NCBI RefSeq assembly: GCF_006716125.1 | Contig: NZ_VFOM01000001.1 | Span: forward strand, 1,178,001 to 1,242,000 | Direction: 5' to 3' | Length of the DNA stretch: 64,000 nucleotides | Source: Homoserinimonas aerilata | GTDB lineage: Bacteria > Actinomycetota > Actinomycetes > Actinomycetales > Microbacteriaceae | Shown here: positions 52,055 to 60,735 of the stretch, piece after piece | How positions within the stretch are numbered: the stretch's first letter is position 1 | How the letters are laid out: the number at the start of each line of letters is the position of its first letter | Notes under the pieces: model-generated | What the model was told of the DNA's origin: nothing | Seen by the model: the letters and a program-made list of their open reading frames with translations, nothing else | Database searches by the model: none | Position numbers and translations under genes: made by a program

Positions 52055-52993
52055 ATGCGTCTTCGTCCCAACCGCCTCGCGACCGCTTTCGCCGGCGTCG
52101 CCATGCTCGCCCTCCTCGCTGGCTGCGCCAGTACCCCTTCGGAGAGCGCGGAGAGCCCCGCCGCCAGCGACGGTACCTTCGCCAAGGACGACAACACGAT
52201 CGTCTTCGCGGTGCTCCCTGACCATGAGGGCGCCGATTCGGATGCTCAGCCCATCGCCGACTGGATCGCCGAGATCACCGGCAAGACCGTCGACTTCTTC
52301 CCCGCCACCGACTACACGGCAGTCGTGCAGGGTCTCGCCGCTGGCCAGATTGACGTCGCACAGATCTCGGCGTTCACCTACTACCAGTCGCAGGCTGCGG
52401 GTGCTGAGATCGAGCCGATCGGTGCACAGATCACCGAGGATGGTGCCGCCGCCGGTTACTACTCGGTCGCGATCGCCAACCCGGCTTGGGATGGCTCCAC
52501 GTTCGCTGACTTCGCTGACGAGCCCGTCTGCTTCGTCAACCCCACCTCGACATCCGGTCGCGCGATCCCCGCTTCGCAGCTCAAGGCCGCCGGCGTCACC
52601 GTCGCCCCGGAGAACGTGCTCGCCCCCGAGGGCGGCGCGCATGACCTCAACGCGCTCAAGGTCGCTGAAGGCCAGGAGTGCATGGTCGGTTTCGCGCAGG
52701 ACATCGACGCTGACCCGCTGATCAAGTCGGGCCAGCTCAAGGAGATCGAGCGCTTCCTGGTTCCCGCTGCGCCGATCGTCATGCAGACGGGTCTGCCGCA
52801 GAGCGTCAAGGATGCGCTGCTCGCCGAGATCGCCGGCTCCACCCAGGCGACGCTCACCGGTCACGGCATCGATCTCAACGAGTTCCTGAGCGACGGCTGG
52901 TTCGGCTTCGACGCCGTCGATGACAAGTACTACGACTCGATCCGCACCGTGTGCGCCGAGGTCGCTGACGAGGTTGAGGCCTGCCAGGCCTGA
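52055..52993 (+). CDS. phnD: Phosphate/phosphonate ABC transporter binding lipoprotein
   Basis: PhnD-family binding protein of 312 residues. The signal peptide ends in LAGC with Cys24 as the lipid-modified residue. The mature part shows DDNTIVFAVLPDHEGADSDA, the AADY-like FFPATDYTAVVQGLAAGQID, and VCFVNPTSTSGRAIPASQLK with the Ser/Thr loop that holds the phosphonate group. The family also includes phosphite and methylphosphonate binders. GAAAGG precedes the ATG at 52055; the frame upstream is not part of the protein. Confidence 0.92.
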   Translation: MRLRPNRLATAFAGVAMLALLAGCASTPSESAESPAASDGTFAKDDNTIVFAVLPDHEGADSDAQPIADWIAEITGKTVDFFPATDYTAVVQGLAAGQIDVAQISAFTYYQSQAAGAEIEPIGAQITEDGAAAGYYSVAIANPAWDGSTFADFADEPVCFVNPTSTSGRAIPASQLKAAGVTVAPENVLAPEGGAHDLNALKVAEGQECMVGFAQDIDADPLIKSGQLKEIERFLVPAAPIVMQTGLPQSVKDALLAEIAGSTQATLTGHGIDLNEFLSDGWFGFDAVDDKYYDSIRTVCAEVADEVEACQA

Positions 52994-53006
52994 GTTCGAG
53001 TCCAGC

Positions 53007-53038
53007 TGTAGGGGGTCGCGAATGCGCGGCCCCCTACA
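53007..53038 (+). other. Intercistronic hairpin between phnD and phnC
   Basis: A 14-pair stem (53007-53020 with 53025-53038, one G-T wobble) and an AATG loop in the 71-base gap, with no T-run after it. Same position, relative to a binding-protein gene, as the hairpin at 24648-24687. Confidence 0.6.
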
Positions 53039-53064
53039 TCCGCACCATCCGCGAATGGATTGAT

Positions 53065-53955
53065 ATGAGCATCCCAAACGATTTCGTCGTCCAGACCACA
53101 GGACTCAGCAAGACCTACCCCGGCACGGCCACGCCCGCCCTCACCGACATTTCGCTTGAGGTCTCCCGTGGGGAGATCGTTGTGCTTCTGGGCCTGTCTG
53201 GTTCCGGTAAGTCGACGCTCCTGCGTCATATCGACGGTCTCGAGACCCCGACCTCCGGGTCCGTGACCTCGCTCGGGGAGCGTGTTGACGCCCTCAAGGG
53301 TCGCGAGCTGCGTGAGCTGCGCGGCAAGATCGGTTTCATCTTCCAGCAGTTCGAGCTCGTCGGCCCGCTCACCGTTCTGGAGAATGTGTTGACCGGGGCC
53401 CTGTCGACGCTGACAGGCCCACGCCTCGGTATCTGGACGTATCCGAAGTCGCTCCGCCGCAAGGCGCTCGAGCACATCGACCGGGTCGGCCTTCTCGAGC
53501 GTGCCTACCAGCGCGCAGACACCCTGTCTGGTGGCCAGCAGCAGCGTGTGGCCATCGCCCGTGCTCTCATGCAGGACCCGGAGATTCTTCTGGCCGATGA
53601 GCCGGTGGCCTCCCTTGACCCCGAGTCGAGCGATCAGGTGATGTCGCTGATCCGCGAGATCGCTGCGGAGCGCGCGTTGACGGTCGTGTGCTCGCTGCAC
53701 CAGGTGGATCTCGCGCTCAGCTGGGGCGACCGCATCGTGGGGCTCCGCGGCGGTGCAGTGGTTCTCGACACTCCGACCGAGGCGCTCAGCAAAGACCAGG
53801 TCATGGAGATCTATGGCCGTGTGGCCGTTTCGACCAGCGAGATCCAGGCGGTGGAGGTCGAGCTGGCTGAGGCTCGCGAGCAGGTTCGCGCTGGTGTGAC
53901 GCGTCGGGCTGCCGAGCGGTTCGCGCAGGACTCCGCGAGCGAGGAGCCCGCGTGA
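53065..53955 (+). CDS. phnC: Phosphonate ABC transporter ATPase
   Basis: PhnC ATPase of 296 residues. Walker [10 protein letters not shown] is at residues 43-51, signature [17 protein letters not shown], Walker [18 protein letters not shown], and H-loop [14 protein letters not shown]. The sequence after the Q-loop ([20 protein letters not shown]) is typical of PhnC. A 35-residue C-terminal extension is Glu/Arg-rich. Its TGA overlaps the ATG-equivalent GTG of phnE by four bases. Confidence 0.93.
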   Translation: MSIPNDFVVQTTGLSKTYPGTATPALTDISLEVSRGEIVVLLGLSGSGKSTLLRHIDGLETPTSGSVTSLGERVDALKGRELRELRGKIGFIFQQFELVGPLTVLENVLTGALSTLTGPRLGIWTYPKSLRRKALEHIDRVGLLERAYQRADTLSGGQQQRVAIARALMQDPEILLADEPVASLDPESSDQVMSLIREIAAERALTVVCSLHQVDLALSWGDRIVGLRGGAVVLDTPTEALSKDQVMEIYGRVAVSTSEIQAVEVELAEAREQVRAGVTRRAAERFAQDSASEEPA

Positions 53956-55772
53956 CCACGCTTCTGGCACCACCCACCAAGCCTGAGTTCGAGAAGCGTG
54001 TGGAGTCGGTCGAACGCCCGCGCCCGCGCGTGTCGACCATTGTCAGCGCCGCCACACTCATCGGCATCGCCGTGCTCGGCGTCGTCTCCTTCATCCGCCT
54101 TGACTACAGCGTCAAGAACATCGAGACGACCTGGTCGAACATCACCCGCTTCGTCGGCATGGCAACCCCCATGCAGTGGCCGGGGTGGGATGTCACCGCT
54201 GTGGTCGGTTCCGGTGGCACCAAGATCTTCACGACCGAGTGGGTCGGCTTTGAGCCCATCTGGCAGATGGGCGAGGTCATCCTGCTCACCCTCGCCCTGA
54301 CGATCGCCGGCACCGCGCTTGCCGTGCTGCTGTCGATCCCGGTCGCCTACGGCGCTGCGGCGAACACGACACCGAACAGCACCGTTCGTCTGCTGTGCCG
54401 CGGTCTCGGGGTTGTCGCGCGAGCGATTCCGGATGCTGCGATGGCCGTCTTTCTCATCTTCCTCTGGTTCGGCTCCGGAATCCTTCCGGCGATCGTCGCG
54501 ATCGCGCTGCACTCGGTGGGCATGATCTCGAAGATGTTCGCGGATGCGATCGAGCAGGTCGATGAGGGGCCACGGAACGCGATCCGCTCTGCCGGGGGAT
54601 CACGTTCGCAGCAGTTCTGGTCGGGCATCTTTCCGCAGGTGCTGCCCGCGTGGATCGCCGTCGGGCTCCACCGCGCCGACATCAACCTGCGCGGCACCGT
54701 CATTCTCGGCTACGTCGGGGTCGCCGGAATCGGCGCCGAACTCAACGGTGCGATGCATGCTGGCGCCGCAGGTATGCGCCGCGTGATCCCCCTCGTGGTG
54801 ATCATCATCCTGCTCTGCATCGTGTTCGAGATCGTCTCCTCCAGCATCCGTGCGCGTCTGCTCAATGTGCAGCCGACGGGTAAGGGACTCGGCGACACGA
54901 TCATCCGCAATTCGATGAAGGCGGCCGCCAAGGTTGCTGCCACTGCCTCCTCGAATCATGCCGCACGCATCGATGCCGCAATGGATCGCCCCTGGGATCG
55001 TGATCGCCGCACAACGATGATCTGGATCTGGAGCGGCATCATCGTCGTTGCCGCCTCGTTCCTCTACCTGCAGCCCGAGTTCAGCCGCATGTTCAGTGGG
55101 TGGCGCTTCGACCAGGTTCACAATGAGGGCCTCGATCGTGCCGTGTGGCCGTTCAACTTCGGTGACAAGCCAGTAGCGGATGTTCTCGATGCGGCGCTTG
55201 TGACGATCGAGGTCGCTCTTGCTGCCACACTCATGGGTGCGGTGATCTCGGCCATCGTCGGCCCACTGTCTGCACGCAACGTTGCGCCGAATGCCTTCAC
55301 CCGCAACTTCTTTCGTGGCGTTGCGCTTGTCATCCGGGCGATCCCCGACCTCGTTGTCGCGATTCTCTTCATCATCGCCACCGGCTTCGGGCCGCAGGCG
55401 GCGACGCTCGCCCTCGGTATCGGCGGAGTGGGGCTGCTCGCAAAGCTCATCGGCGACTCGATGGAAGAGGTCGACCCCGGCCCGGAGAAGGCCCTCACTG
55501 CGGCGGGTGCCAGCAGGCCGCAACGATTCTTCTCGTCGACCGTGCCGATGTCGATCCCGACGCTCGTGAGCCATGTGCTCTACCTGCTCGAGCAGAACAT
55601 CCGCTCGGCAACCGTGCTCGGCATCGTCGGCGGTGGCGGCATCGGATTCCTGCTGCTCAACGCGATGAACGGCCGTCACTTCGACCACATGTTCGCGTAC
55701 CTGCTTGTGATCATCGCGATGGTCGTCGTCGTGGAGGCCGCGGCGATGCTGATTCGGCGCGCACTCAAGTGA
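53952..55772 (+). CDS. phnE: Fused double-domain phosphonate permease
   Basis: Permease of 606 residues made of two complete PhnE domains in one chain. Domain 1 (about residues 30-310) has the EAA-type loop ADAIEQVDEGPRNAIRSAGG; domain 2 (about 350-600) has its own, GDSMEEVDPGPEKALTAAGA. They are joined by a polar linker containing MKAAAKVAATASSNHAARID. PhnE is normally a homodimer or two separate genes (phnE1, phnE2), so here one polypeptide supplies the whole membrane channel. Each domain has about five or six helices. The GTG start overlaps phnC and the stop overlaps the oxidoreductase gene. Confidence 0.9.
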   Translation: MTTLLAPPTKPEFEKRVESVERPRPRVSTIVSAATLIGIAVLGVVSFIRLDYSVKNIETTWSNITRFVGMATPMQWPGWDVTAVVGSGGTKIFTTEWVGFEPIWQMGEVILLTLALTIAGTALAVLLSIPVAYGAAANTTPNSTVRLLCRGLGVVARAIPDAAMAVFLIFLWFGSGILPAIVAIALHSVGMISKMFADAIEQVDEGPRNAIRSAGGSRSQQFWSGIFPQVLPAWIAVGLHRADINLRGTVILGYVGVAGIGAELNGAMHAGAAGMRRVIPLVVIIILLCIVFEIVSSSIRARLLNVQPTGKGLGDTIIRNSMKAAAKVAATASSNHAARIDAAMDRPWDRDRRTTMIWIWSGIIVVAASFLYLQPEFSRMFSGWRFDQVHNEGLDRAVWPFNFGDKPVADVLDAALVTIEVALAATLMGAVISAIVGPLSARNVAPNAFTRNFFRGVALVIRAIPDLVVAILFIIATGFGPQAATLALGIGGVGLLAKLIGDSMEEVDPGPEKALTAAGASRPQRFFSSTVPMSIPTLVSHVLYLLEQNIRSATVLGIVGGGGIGFLLLNAMNGRHFDHMFAYLLVIIAMVVVVEAAAMLIRRALK

Positions 55773-56854
55773 CGCAGACCTTCGACCTCGCCGTCGTCGG
55801 CGCGGGCATCGTCGGGCTTGGCCACGCTGTGGCGGCGCATCGGCGCGGGCTTCGCGTGGTCGTCGTCGAGCGGGCATCCGCCATCTCCGGAGCAACCGTT
55901 CGAAACTTCGGCCATGCGGGGTTCTCCGCGCACAGCGGCGAGGCGGGGGAGTACGCGCAGGTCGCCCGCGCGGAGTGGCTGCGGCTGTCTGTGGAGGCCG
56001 GATTCTGGCTCCGCCAGGCGGGCACGCTCGTGATCGCTCGGCATGAGGATGAACGCGCGGTACTCGACGAGTCCGGGCTCGGCGAGCCTCTGACAGCGGA
56101 TGCTGTGGCCCGCTTGGCTCCCATATCCGGCGCCATCGGGGGAGCGCTGCTGCACGGCGACATCCAGGTGGATCCGCGCGAAGCAGGCCCCGCGATCGCG
56201 CGCTGGCTCGCCCGCGAGGGCGTCGAGTTCCGATGGCGCACCGCCGCCCTCGGCGCCGAGTCGGGCCTGCTGCACACCTCACGCGGTGAGATCAGGGCGC
56301 GGGCCGTTGTCGTTGCCGTCAACGCGGATGTGGATCAGCTCTTTCCGCAGATCGCCGAGGCGCACGGCGTCATCCGCAACGGGCTCGATATGATGCTCGC
56401 CGATGGCGTGGGTCTGGGCATCCCGCTACTGACCGGCTCCTCGATGCTTCGCTACTCGGCCTTCGCATCGGCTCCGTCGCTGCGGGATGTTCGGCGCCGC
56501 TTTGAGGCGGAACATCCGGATCTGTTGGCCCGCGAGGTCAACCAGATGTACACGGAGCGCCCCGACGGCACGCTCATCGTCGGCGACACGCACTACAGCG
56601 GCACCACGATCATGCCGTTCCAGGATGAGGCCGCCTTCGGCCTGCTGACCCGCCTCACCGAGAACCTCTTCGCCCGGCCGCTGCGCATCCGTCAACGCTG
56701 GCAGGGCGTGTACGCGACGGGGCCGGGCGACTTCCTGCGCGCGGCACCGGCTGACGGCGTGCGCGTGGTCTCGGTCACCAGCGGAATCGGGATGACGACG
56801 GGGCTTGGGCTCGCAGCATCCGTCATCGACGAACTCTTCGGGCCTCAGCCCTAA
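55769..56854 (+). CDS. FAD-dependent amine oxidase of the phosphonate operon (TIGR03364-like)
   Basis: DAO-family flavoprotein of 361 residues. The FAD fingerprint is AVVGAGIVGLG (G11-x-G13-x2-G16), followed by VVVVERASAISGATVRNFGH and the C-terminal VTSGIGMTTGLGLAASVIDE. This pattern, with the Arg-Asn-Phe-Gly-His block, matches the FAD oxidoreductases found beside phosphonate genes (TIGR03364, from memory). It probably deaminates an aminophosphonate taken up by PhnCDE; no phosphonoacetaldehyde hydrolase or C-P lyase gene is nearby. It overlaps phnE by four bases. Confidence 0.85.
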   Translation: MTQTFDLAVVGAGIVGLGHAVAAHRRGLRVVVVERASAISGATVRNFGHAGFSAHSGEAGEYAQVARAEWLRLSVEAGFWLRQAGTLVIARHEDERAVLDESGLGEPLTADAVARLAPISGAIGGALLHGDIQVDPREAGPAIARWLAREGVEFRWRTAALGAESGLLHTSRGEIRARAVVVAVNADVDQLFPQIAEAHGVIRNGLDMMLADGVGLGIPLLTGSSMLRYSAFASAPSLRDVRRRFEAEHPDLLAREVNQMYTERPDGTLIVGDTHYSGTTIMPFQDEAAFGLLTRLTENLFARPLRIRQRWQGVYATGPGDFLRAAPADGVRVVSVTSGIGMTTGLGLAASVIDELFGPQP

Positions 56855-56894
56855 GCACCCGCCCGCTCGCTTCATCTCCACGGAGCGACATCGT

Positions 56895-56951
56895 CGAGAC
56901 TGCACAAATTGATCGAAAAGTCGACAATTCTGGTCAATTTGCGTAGTCTCG
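56895..56951. repeat. 57-base interrupted palindrome downstream of the phn operon
   Basis: CGAGACT-N3-CAAATTGA (56895-56912) and TCAATTTG-N3-AGTCTCG (56934-56951) are perfect inverted arms interrupted by a 3x3 internal loop, with GTCGAC near the centre. It is A/T-rich for this genome and lies between the oxidase gene and the tRNA terminator. Confidence 0.7.
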
Positions 56952-56989
56952 GCATCCGAAAACGCGGCGAAGCGAAGCGCTGAAACGAA

Positions 56990-57020
56990 GAAATCCCCGA
57001 GCCTTTGACTCGGGGATTTC
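56990..57020. terminator. Terminator of tRNA-Leu (and possibly of the phn operon)
   Basis: A perfect 12-pair stem (56990-57001 with 57009-57020) and a seven-base loop, seven bases beyond the tRNA 3' end. The minus strand continues TTCGTTTC and the plus strand GTTTCGT. Confidence 0.8.
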
Positions 57021-57026
57021 GTTTCG

Positions 57027-57111
57027 TGTCCGAAGGGGGACTTGAACCCCCACGCCCTATACGGGCACTAGCACCTCAAGCTAGCGCGTCTACCAATTCC
57101 GCCATCCGGAC
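57027..57111 (-). tRNA. tRNA-Leu, anticodon GAG
   Basis: Class II tRNA of 85 bases on the minus strand. The acceptor arms GTCCGGA and TTCGGAC pair with one G-T wobble; the D loop has TTGGTAGA; the anticodon stem CTAGC/GCTAG frames the loop TTGAGGT with anticodon GAG, reading CUC and CUU. A variable arm with a TGCCCGTATAGGGCG-type stem and the T arm GGGGGTTCAAGTCCCCC follow. The discriminator is A, and no CCA is encoded. Confidence 0.95.
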
Positions 57112-57211
57112 AGGATGATGTTGCTTACGCAACGAGGTATGACTTTAGCATGATCGGCGACCCCATTTTGTCCACTTGGGAGCTCGGCTGACCGGCTGCA
57201 GCCCGTCCTAG

Positions 57212-57217
57212 TACCGT
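57212..57217 (+). promoter_or_regulatory. Leaderless -10 element for the M20 peptidase gene
   Basis: TACCGT, six bases (TGAGGC), then the ATG at 57224. Confidence 0.5.
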
Positions 57218-57223
57218 TGAGGC

Positions 57224-58525
57224 ATGTCTGCCGCCGAGCAACTCGAAGAGACCGCCCGCATTGCCCGTGATCTCATCCGCCTCGACACCAGCAATTACGG
57301 TGAGGGTCGGAGCAATGGCGAGGCTGAGGCGGCCGAGTATGTGGCCGCCGAGCTGGTCAAGTTGGGCCTCCAGCCGGAGATGTTCGAGAGCGAGCCGGGG
57401 CGCATCAGCGTCATCGCTCGGGTCGAGGGGGAGAGTCACGACGAGGCGCTCGTCGTGCACGGCCACCTCGATGTGGTGCCGGCGGTGGCCGACAACTGGA
57501 GCGTCGACCCCTTCGGCGGGGTCATCAAGGACGGCATGCTGTGGGGCCGCGGCGCCGTCGACATGAAGAACATGGATGCCATGATCCTCACCTCCCTGGG
57601 TGACATCTTTCGCTCGGGCAAACGGCCGGCGCGTGACCTGATCGTCGCGTTCTTCGCCGATGAGGAGGCCGGGGGAGTGCTCGGCTCCGGCTACCTGGTC
57701 GAGCACCACCCGCAGCTCTTCGCGGGCGCCACCGAGGCCATCAGCGAGGTCGGCGGATACTCGATAACGCTCGGCGATCAGCGCGCCTACCTGCTGCAGA
57801 CGGGCGAGAAGGCGCTCATCTGGGCGAAACTCGTCGCACACGGCAGGGCCGCTCACGGCTCCCGCATCATTCACGACAACGCCGTCACCCGGCTGGCGGA
57901 GGCGGTCGCCACGGTCGGCCGGCTCGAGTGGCCGGTGCGTCTCACCGAGACGACCACGCAACTTCTGGGCGAGATCGCCCGCATCCTGGGGGTCGACCCG
58001 CAGAAGGTCGGGCCCGATGAGCTCGCCCTCGCCACCGGCACAGCATCCGGATTCATCCAGGCATCGCTGCGCACCACCGCGAACCCGACCGTGCTGAAGG
58101 CCGGATACAAGCACAATGTCATCCCCGACACTGCGGAGGCGCTCATCGACATCCGCGCGTTCCCGGGCGAGGAGGATGCGGTGATCGCCGCCATTCAGGA
58201 TGCGGTGGGCCCCGACATCGAAGTGGTGACCGTGTTCCGTGACATCGGCATGGAGACCTCCTTCGAAGGCCCCCTCGTCGACGCCGTCAAGGCAAGCCTG
58301 CACAAGCACGACCCGGGCGCCCCAGTGCTCCCGTACCTGCTGGCCGCCGGCACCGACAACAAGGCGCTCAGCAAGATCGGCATCAAGGGCTACGGCTTCG
58401 CCCCGCTCAAGCTCCCAGCCGAGCTGGACTTTCCCGGGATGTTCCATGGCGTTGACGAGCGTGTGCCGCTCGACGCATTAGTCTTTGGCAGGCAGGTTCT
58501 CCACGACCTGCTCCTGGAATACTGA
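57224..58525 (+). CDS. M20-family metallopeptidase/deacylase
   Basis: Dinuclear zinc amidohydrolase of 433 residues. The metal and catalytic residues are in VVHGHLDVVPAVADNW (His, Asp), GRGAVDMKNMDAM (bridging Asp) and FFADEEAGGVLGSGY (general-base Glu pair). The dimerisation domain (AHGRAAHGSRIIHDNAVTRL) includes the trans His. The final His is in FPGMFHGVDERVPLD. Members cleave dipeptides or N-acyl amino acids; the substrate is not known. It is divergent from tRNA-Leu with about 110 bases between. Confidence 0.9.
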   Translation: MSAAEQLEETARIARDLIRLDTSNYGEGRSNGEAEAAEYVAAELVKLGLQPEMFESEPGRISVIARVEGESHDEALVVHGHLDVVPAVADNWSVDPFGGVIKDGMLWGRGAVDMKNMDAMILTSLGDIFRSGKRPARDLIVAFFADEEAGGVLGSGYLVEHHPQLFAGATEAISEVGGYSITLGDQRAYLLQTGEKALIWAKLVAHGRAAHGSRIIHDNAVTRLAEAVATVGRLEWPVRLTETTTQLLGEIARILGVDPQKVGPDELALATGTASGFIQASLRTTANPTVLKAGYKHNVIPDTAEALIDIRAFPGEEDAVIAAIQDAVGPDIEVVTVFRDIGMETSFEGPLVDAVKASLHKHDPGAPVLPYLLAAGTDNKALSKIGIKGYGFAPLKLPAELDFPGMFHGVDERVPLDALVFGRQVLHDLLLEY

Positions 58526-58574
58526 GCCGGATGCCGTGCCCGAGACGACTCCAGGGCGGCGATAAGGAGTCCAG

Positions 58575-59453
58575 TTGAGTTTCATAGAGGCGATCATCCT
58601 CGGCCTCGTGCAGGGCCTCACCGAGTTCCTGCCGATCTCGTCGAGCGCGCACCTGCGCATCGTGGGCGAGATCCTGCCCTCCGCGACCGACCCGGGCGCG
58701 ACGTTCACGGCGATCACCCAGCTGGGCACCGAGACCGCCGTCATCATCTACTTCTGGGGTGACATCACCCGCATCATCGGCAAATGGTTCCGCCACTTCG
58801 GGAAGGGTGCACGCGCTGAGGGCCAGCCCGCAGACCGTCGCGGCGCATCCGCCGTCATCACCCGCAATGATCCGGATGTCCGCCTCGGCTGGCTGATCAT
58901 CATCGGCACCATCCCCATCGTGCTGGTCGGCTATTTCGCGCAGGAGTACATCCGCTCCGTGTTCCGCGACCTGTGGCTGGTCGCCATCGTGCTCATCGTG
59001 TTCGGCCTCATCCTGGGGCTGGCTGACTGGCTGGGCAAGCGCACCCGCGAGATGAACGACATGACGTACCCGCACGGCATCCTCATAGGCCTCGCCCAGA
59101 TGCTGGCACTCATCCCGGGCGTCTCCCGTTCCGGCGCGACGACCACTGCGGGGCTCGCGCTGGGCTACACCCGGCCCGCTGCGGCCCGCTTCGCCTTCCT
59201 GCTGGCCATCCCGGCCGTGTTCGGCAGCGGCCTGTATGAGCTGCTGCACAGCCTTGGCGAGCCGGCCGGCCATTACGGCTACGCCGAGACCGCCGTCGCC
59301 ACGGTTGTCGCATTCGGTGTCGGTTTCGCGGTCATCGCGTTCCTCATGAACTACATCTCCAAGCGCTCCTTCCTGCCGTTCGTCATCTACCGGTTGCTGC
59401 TCGGCGGTGTGCTCATCGTGTTGCTGGCGAACGGCATCCTCCAACCCCTCTAG
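58575..59453 (+). CDS. uppP: Undecaprenyl-diphosphatase
   Basis: Membrane phosphatase (BacA/UppP) of 292 residues with about eight helices. The two active-site motifs are [18 protein letters not shown] with its Glu, and [20 protein letters not shown] with Ser and Arg. It recycles undecaprenyl pyrophosphate to the monophosphate carrier for cell-wall synthesis, and overexpression gives bacitracin resistance. The start is a TTG, supported by AAGGAG seven bases upstream. Its TAG stop is part of the -10 element of mshC. Confidence 0.95.
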   Translation: MSFIEAIILGLVQGLTEFLPISSSAHLRIVGEILPSATDPGATFTAITQLGTETAVIIYFWGDITRIIGKWFRHFGKGARAEGQPADRRGASAVITRNDPDVRLGWLIIIGTIPIVLVGYFAQEYIRSVFRDLWLVAIVLIVFGLILGLADWLGKRTREMNDMTYPHGILIGLAQMLALIPGVSRSGATTTAGLALGYTRPAAARFAFLLAIPAVFGSGLYELLHSLGEPAGHYGYAETAVATVVAFGVGFAVIAFLMNYISKRSFLPFVIYRLLLGGVLIVLLANGILQPL

Positions 59454-59456
59454 GCT
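59451..59456 (+). promoter_or_regulatory. Leaderless -10 element for mshC built on the uppP stop codon
   Basis: TAGGCT begins with the TAG stop of uppP; six bases (GAGAGG) lead to the GTG at 59463. Confidence 0.5.
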
Positions 59457-59462
59457 GAGAGG

Positions 59463-60713
59463 GTGAAATCCTGGAGTCACCCGCCCGTTCCGTCGCTGCC
59501 GGGCAATGGGCCCACACCCAGGGTTTTCGACACAGCGACGGGCACGGTGCAGGAGGCCTGCTCCAAGACGCACGCCTCCCTCTATGTCTGCGGCATCACC
59601 CCTTACGACGCCACCCACATCGGCCATGCCGCCACCTATCTCGCCTTCGACACGCTCGTGCGGTTGTGGCTCGACGCCGGCAAGGATGTTCGCTACGTGC
59701 AGAACGTGACGGATGTCGACGATCCGCTCCTTGAGCGAGCTGCGGCCACCGGCGTCGACTGGCGTGAGCTGGCCGAGTCGCAGGTGCAGTTGTTCCGCTC
59801 CGACATGGAGCTGCTGCAGGTCATCCCGCCGCAGTATTACGTGGGCGTCACCGAGGTGATCGACGAGGTCGCCGAGGCGGTCGCCATTCTGCTCGAGCGC
59901 GGCACCGCCTACCGCATCGAGACCCCGGATGCTCTGGTCACCGGCAACGAAGACATCTACTTCGACATCGCGGCGGCGAGCCGACTGACGCCCTGGCAGC
60001 TCGGCGATGAGAGTAACCTCGATCGGGCGACGATGCTGGCCCTCTCCGCTGAGCGCGGCGGCGACCCCGAGCGCCCGGGCAAACGCGACCCGCTCGATCC
60101 GCTGTTGTGGCGCGCCGAGCGAGCGGGGGAGCCCGCCTGGGAGACGCCCCTCGGCCGCGGTCGGCCCGGTTGGCACATCGAGTGCACCGTCATCGCCCTC
60201 GACCACCACGACGCGTCCATCACCGTCAACGGCGGCGGCTCAGATCTGGTCTTCCCGCACCACGAGTTCAGCGCCGCCCACGCGACGGCGTTGACGGGTG
60301 CGCCGCTCGCCGAGATCTACGCGCACACCGGCATGGTCTCGTATGAGGGCGAGAAGATGAGCAAGTCGCTCGGCAATCTCGTCTTCGTCTCGCGGCTTGT
60401 CGCCGACGGGGTCGACCCGCGCGCCATCCGCATCGCCCTGCTCGCTGAGCATTACCGCTCTGACTGGGAGTGGACATCCGGCCACCTCGATGCGGCGCAG
60501 CAGCGCTTGGCTGCGTGGTCAGGCTGGGCCGCAGGAGCGGCGCAGGCACCCTCAGACCCACTGCTTGCGGAGTTGAGGGACGCCCTCGTCGACGACATCG
60601 ACAGCCCGCGCGCTGTGCAGCTCGTGGATGCGCGGGTCGCCTCGGGCGTGCCGGCGACACAGCTCGCGGTGGATGCTATCGAGTCGCTCCTCGGCGTGCG
60701 CCTGGCTGCGTAG
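59463..60713 (+). CDS. mshC: Mycothiol ligase MshC (cysteine:GlcN-Ins ligase)
   Basis: Class I aminoacyl-tRNA-synthetase-like ligase of 416 residues, shorter than CysS. The HIGH-type motif is TPYDATHIGHAATYLAFD, preceded by the zinc Cys in LYVCGI; the second zinc site is RPGWHIECTVIA and the KMSKS motif is EGEKMSKSLGN. It joins Cys to GlcN-inositol in mycothiol synthesis, a pathway limited to actinobacteria. The tRNA-binding C terminus of CysS is missing, as expected. The GTG start lies six bases after TAGGCT. Confidence 0.93.
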   Translation: MKSWSHPPVPSLPGNGPTPRVFDTATGTVQEACSKTHASLYVCGITPYDATHIGHAATYLAFDTLVRLWLDAGKDVRYVQNVTDVDDPLLERAAATGVDWRELAESQVQLFRSDMELLQVIPPQYYVGVTEVIDEVAEAVAILLERGTAYRIETPDALVTGNEDIYFDIAAASRLTPWQLGDESNLDRATMLALSAERGGDPERPGKRDPLDPLLWRAERAGEPAWETPLGRGRPGWHIECTVIALDHHDASITVNGGGSDLVFPHHEFSAAHATALTGAPLAEIYAHTGMVSYEGEKMSKSLGNLVFVSRLVADGVDPRAIRIALLAEHYRSDWEWTSGHLDAAQQRLAAWSGWAAGAAQAPSDPLLAELRDALVDDIDSPRAVQLVDARVASGVPATQLAVDAIESLLGVRLAA

Positions 60714-60735
60714 CCACCGCTCAGCTAAGACCGAA

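Noticed and set aside
54600..56282. 560-codon minus-strand frame across phnE and the FAD oxidase
   Set aside because: Opposes two well-supported genes and gives a repetitive Arg/His/Asp-rich product.
58407..60209. 600-codon minus-strand frame across uppP and mshC
   Set aside because: Antisense to two recognised genes; the product is Asp/Gly/Arg-rich without domains.
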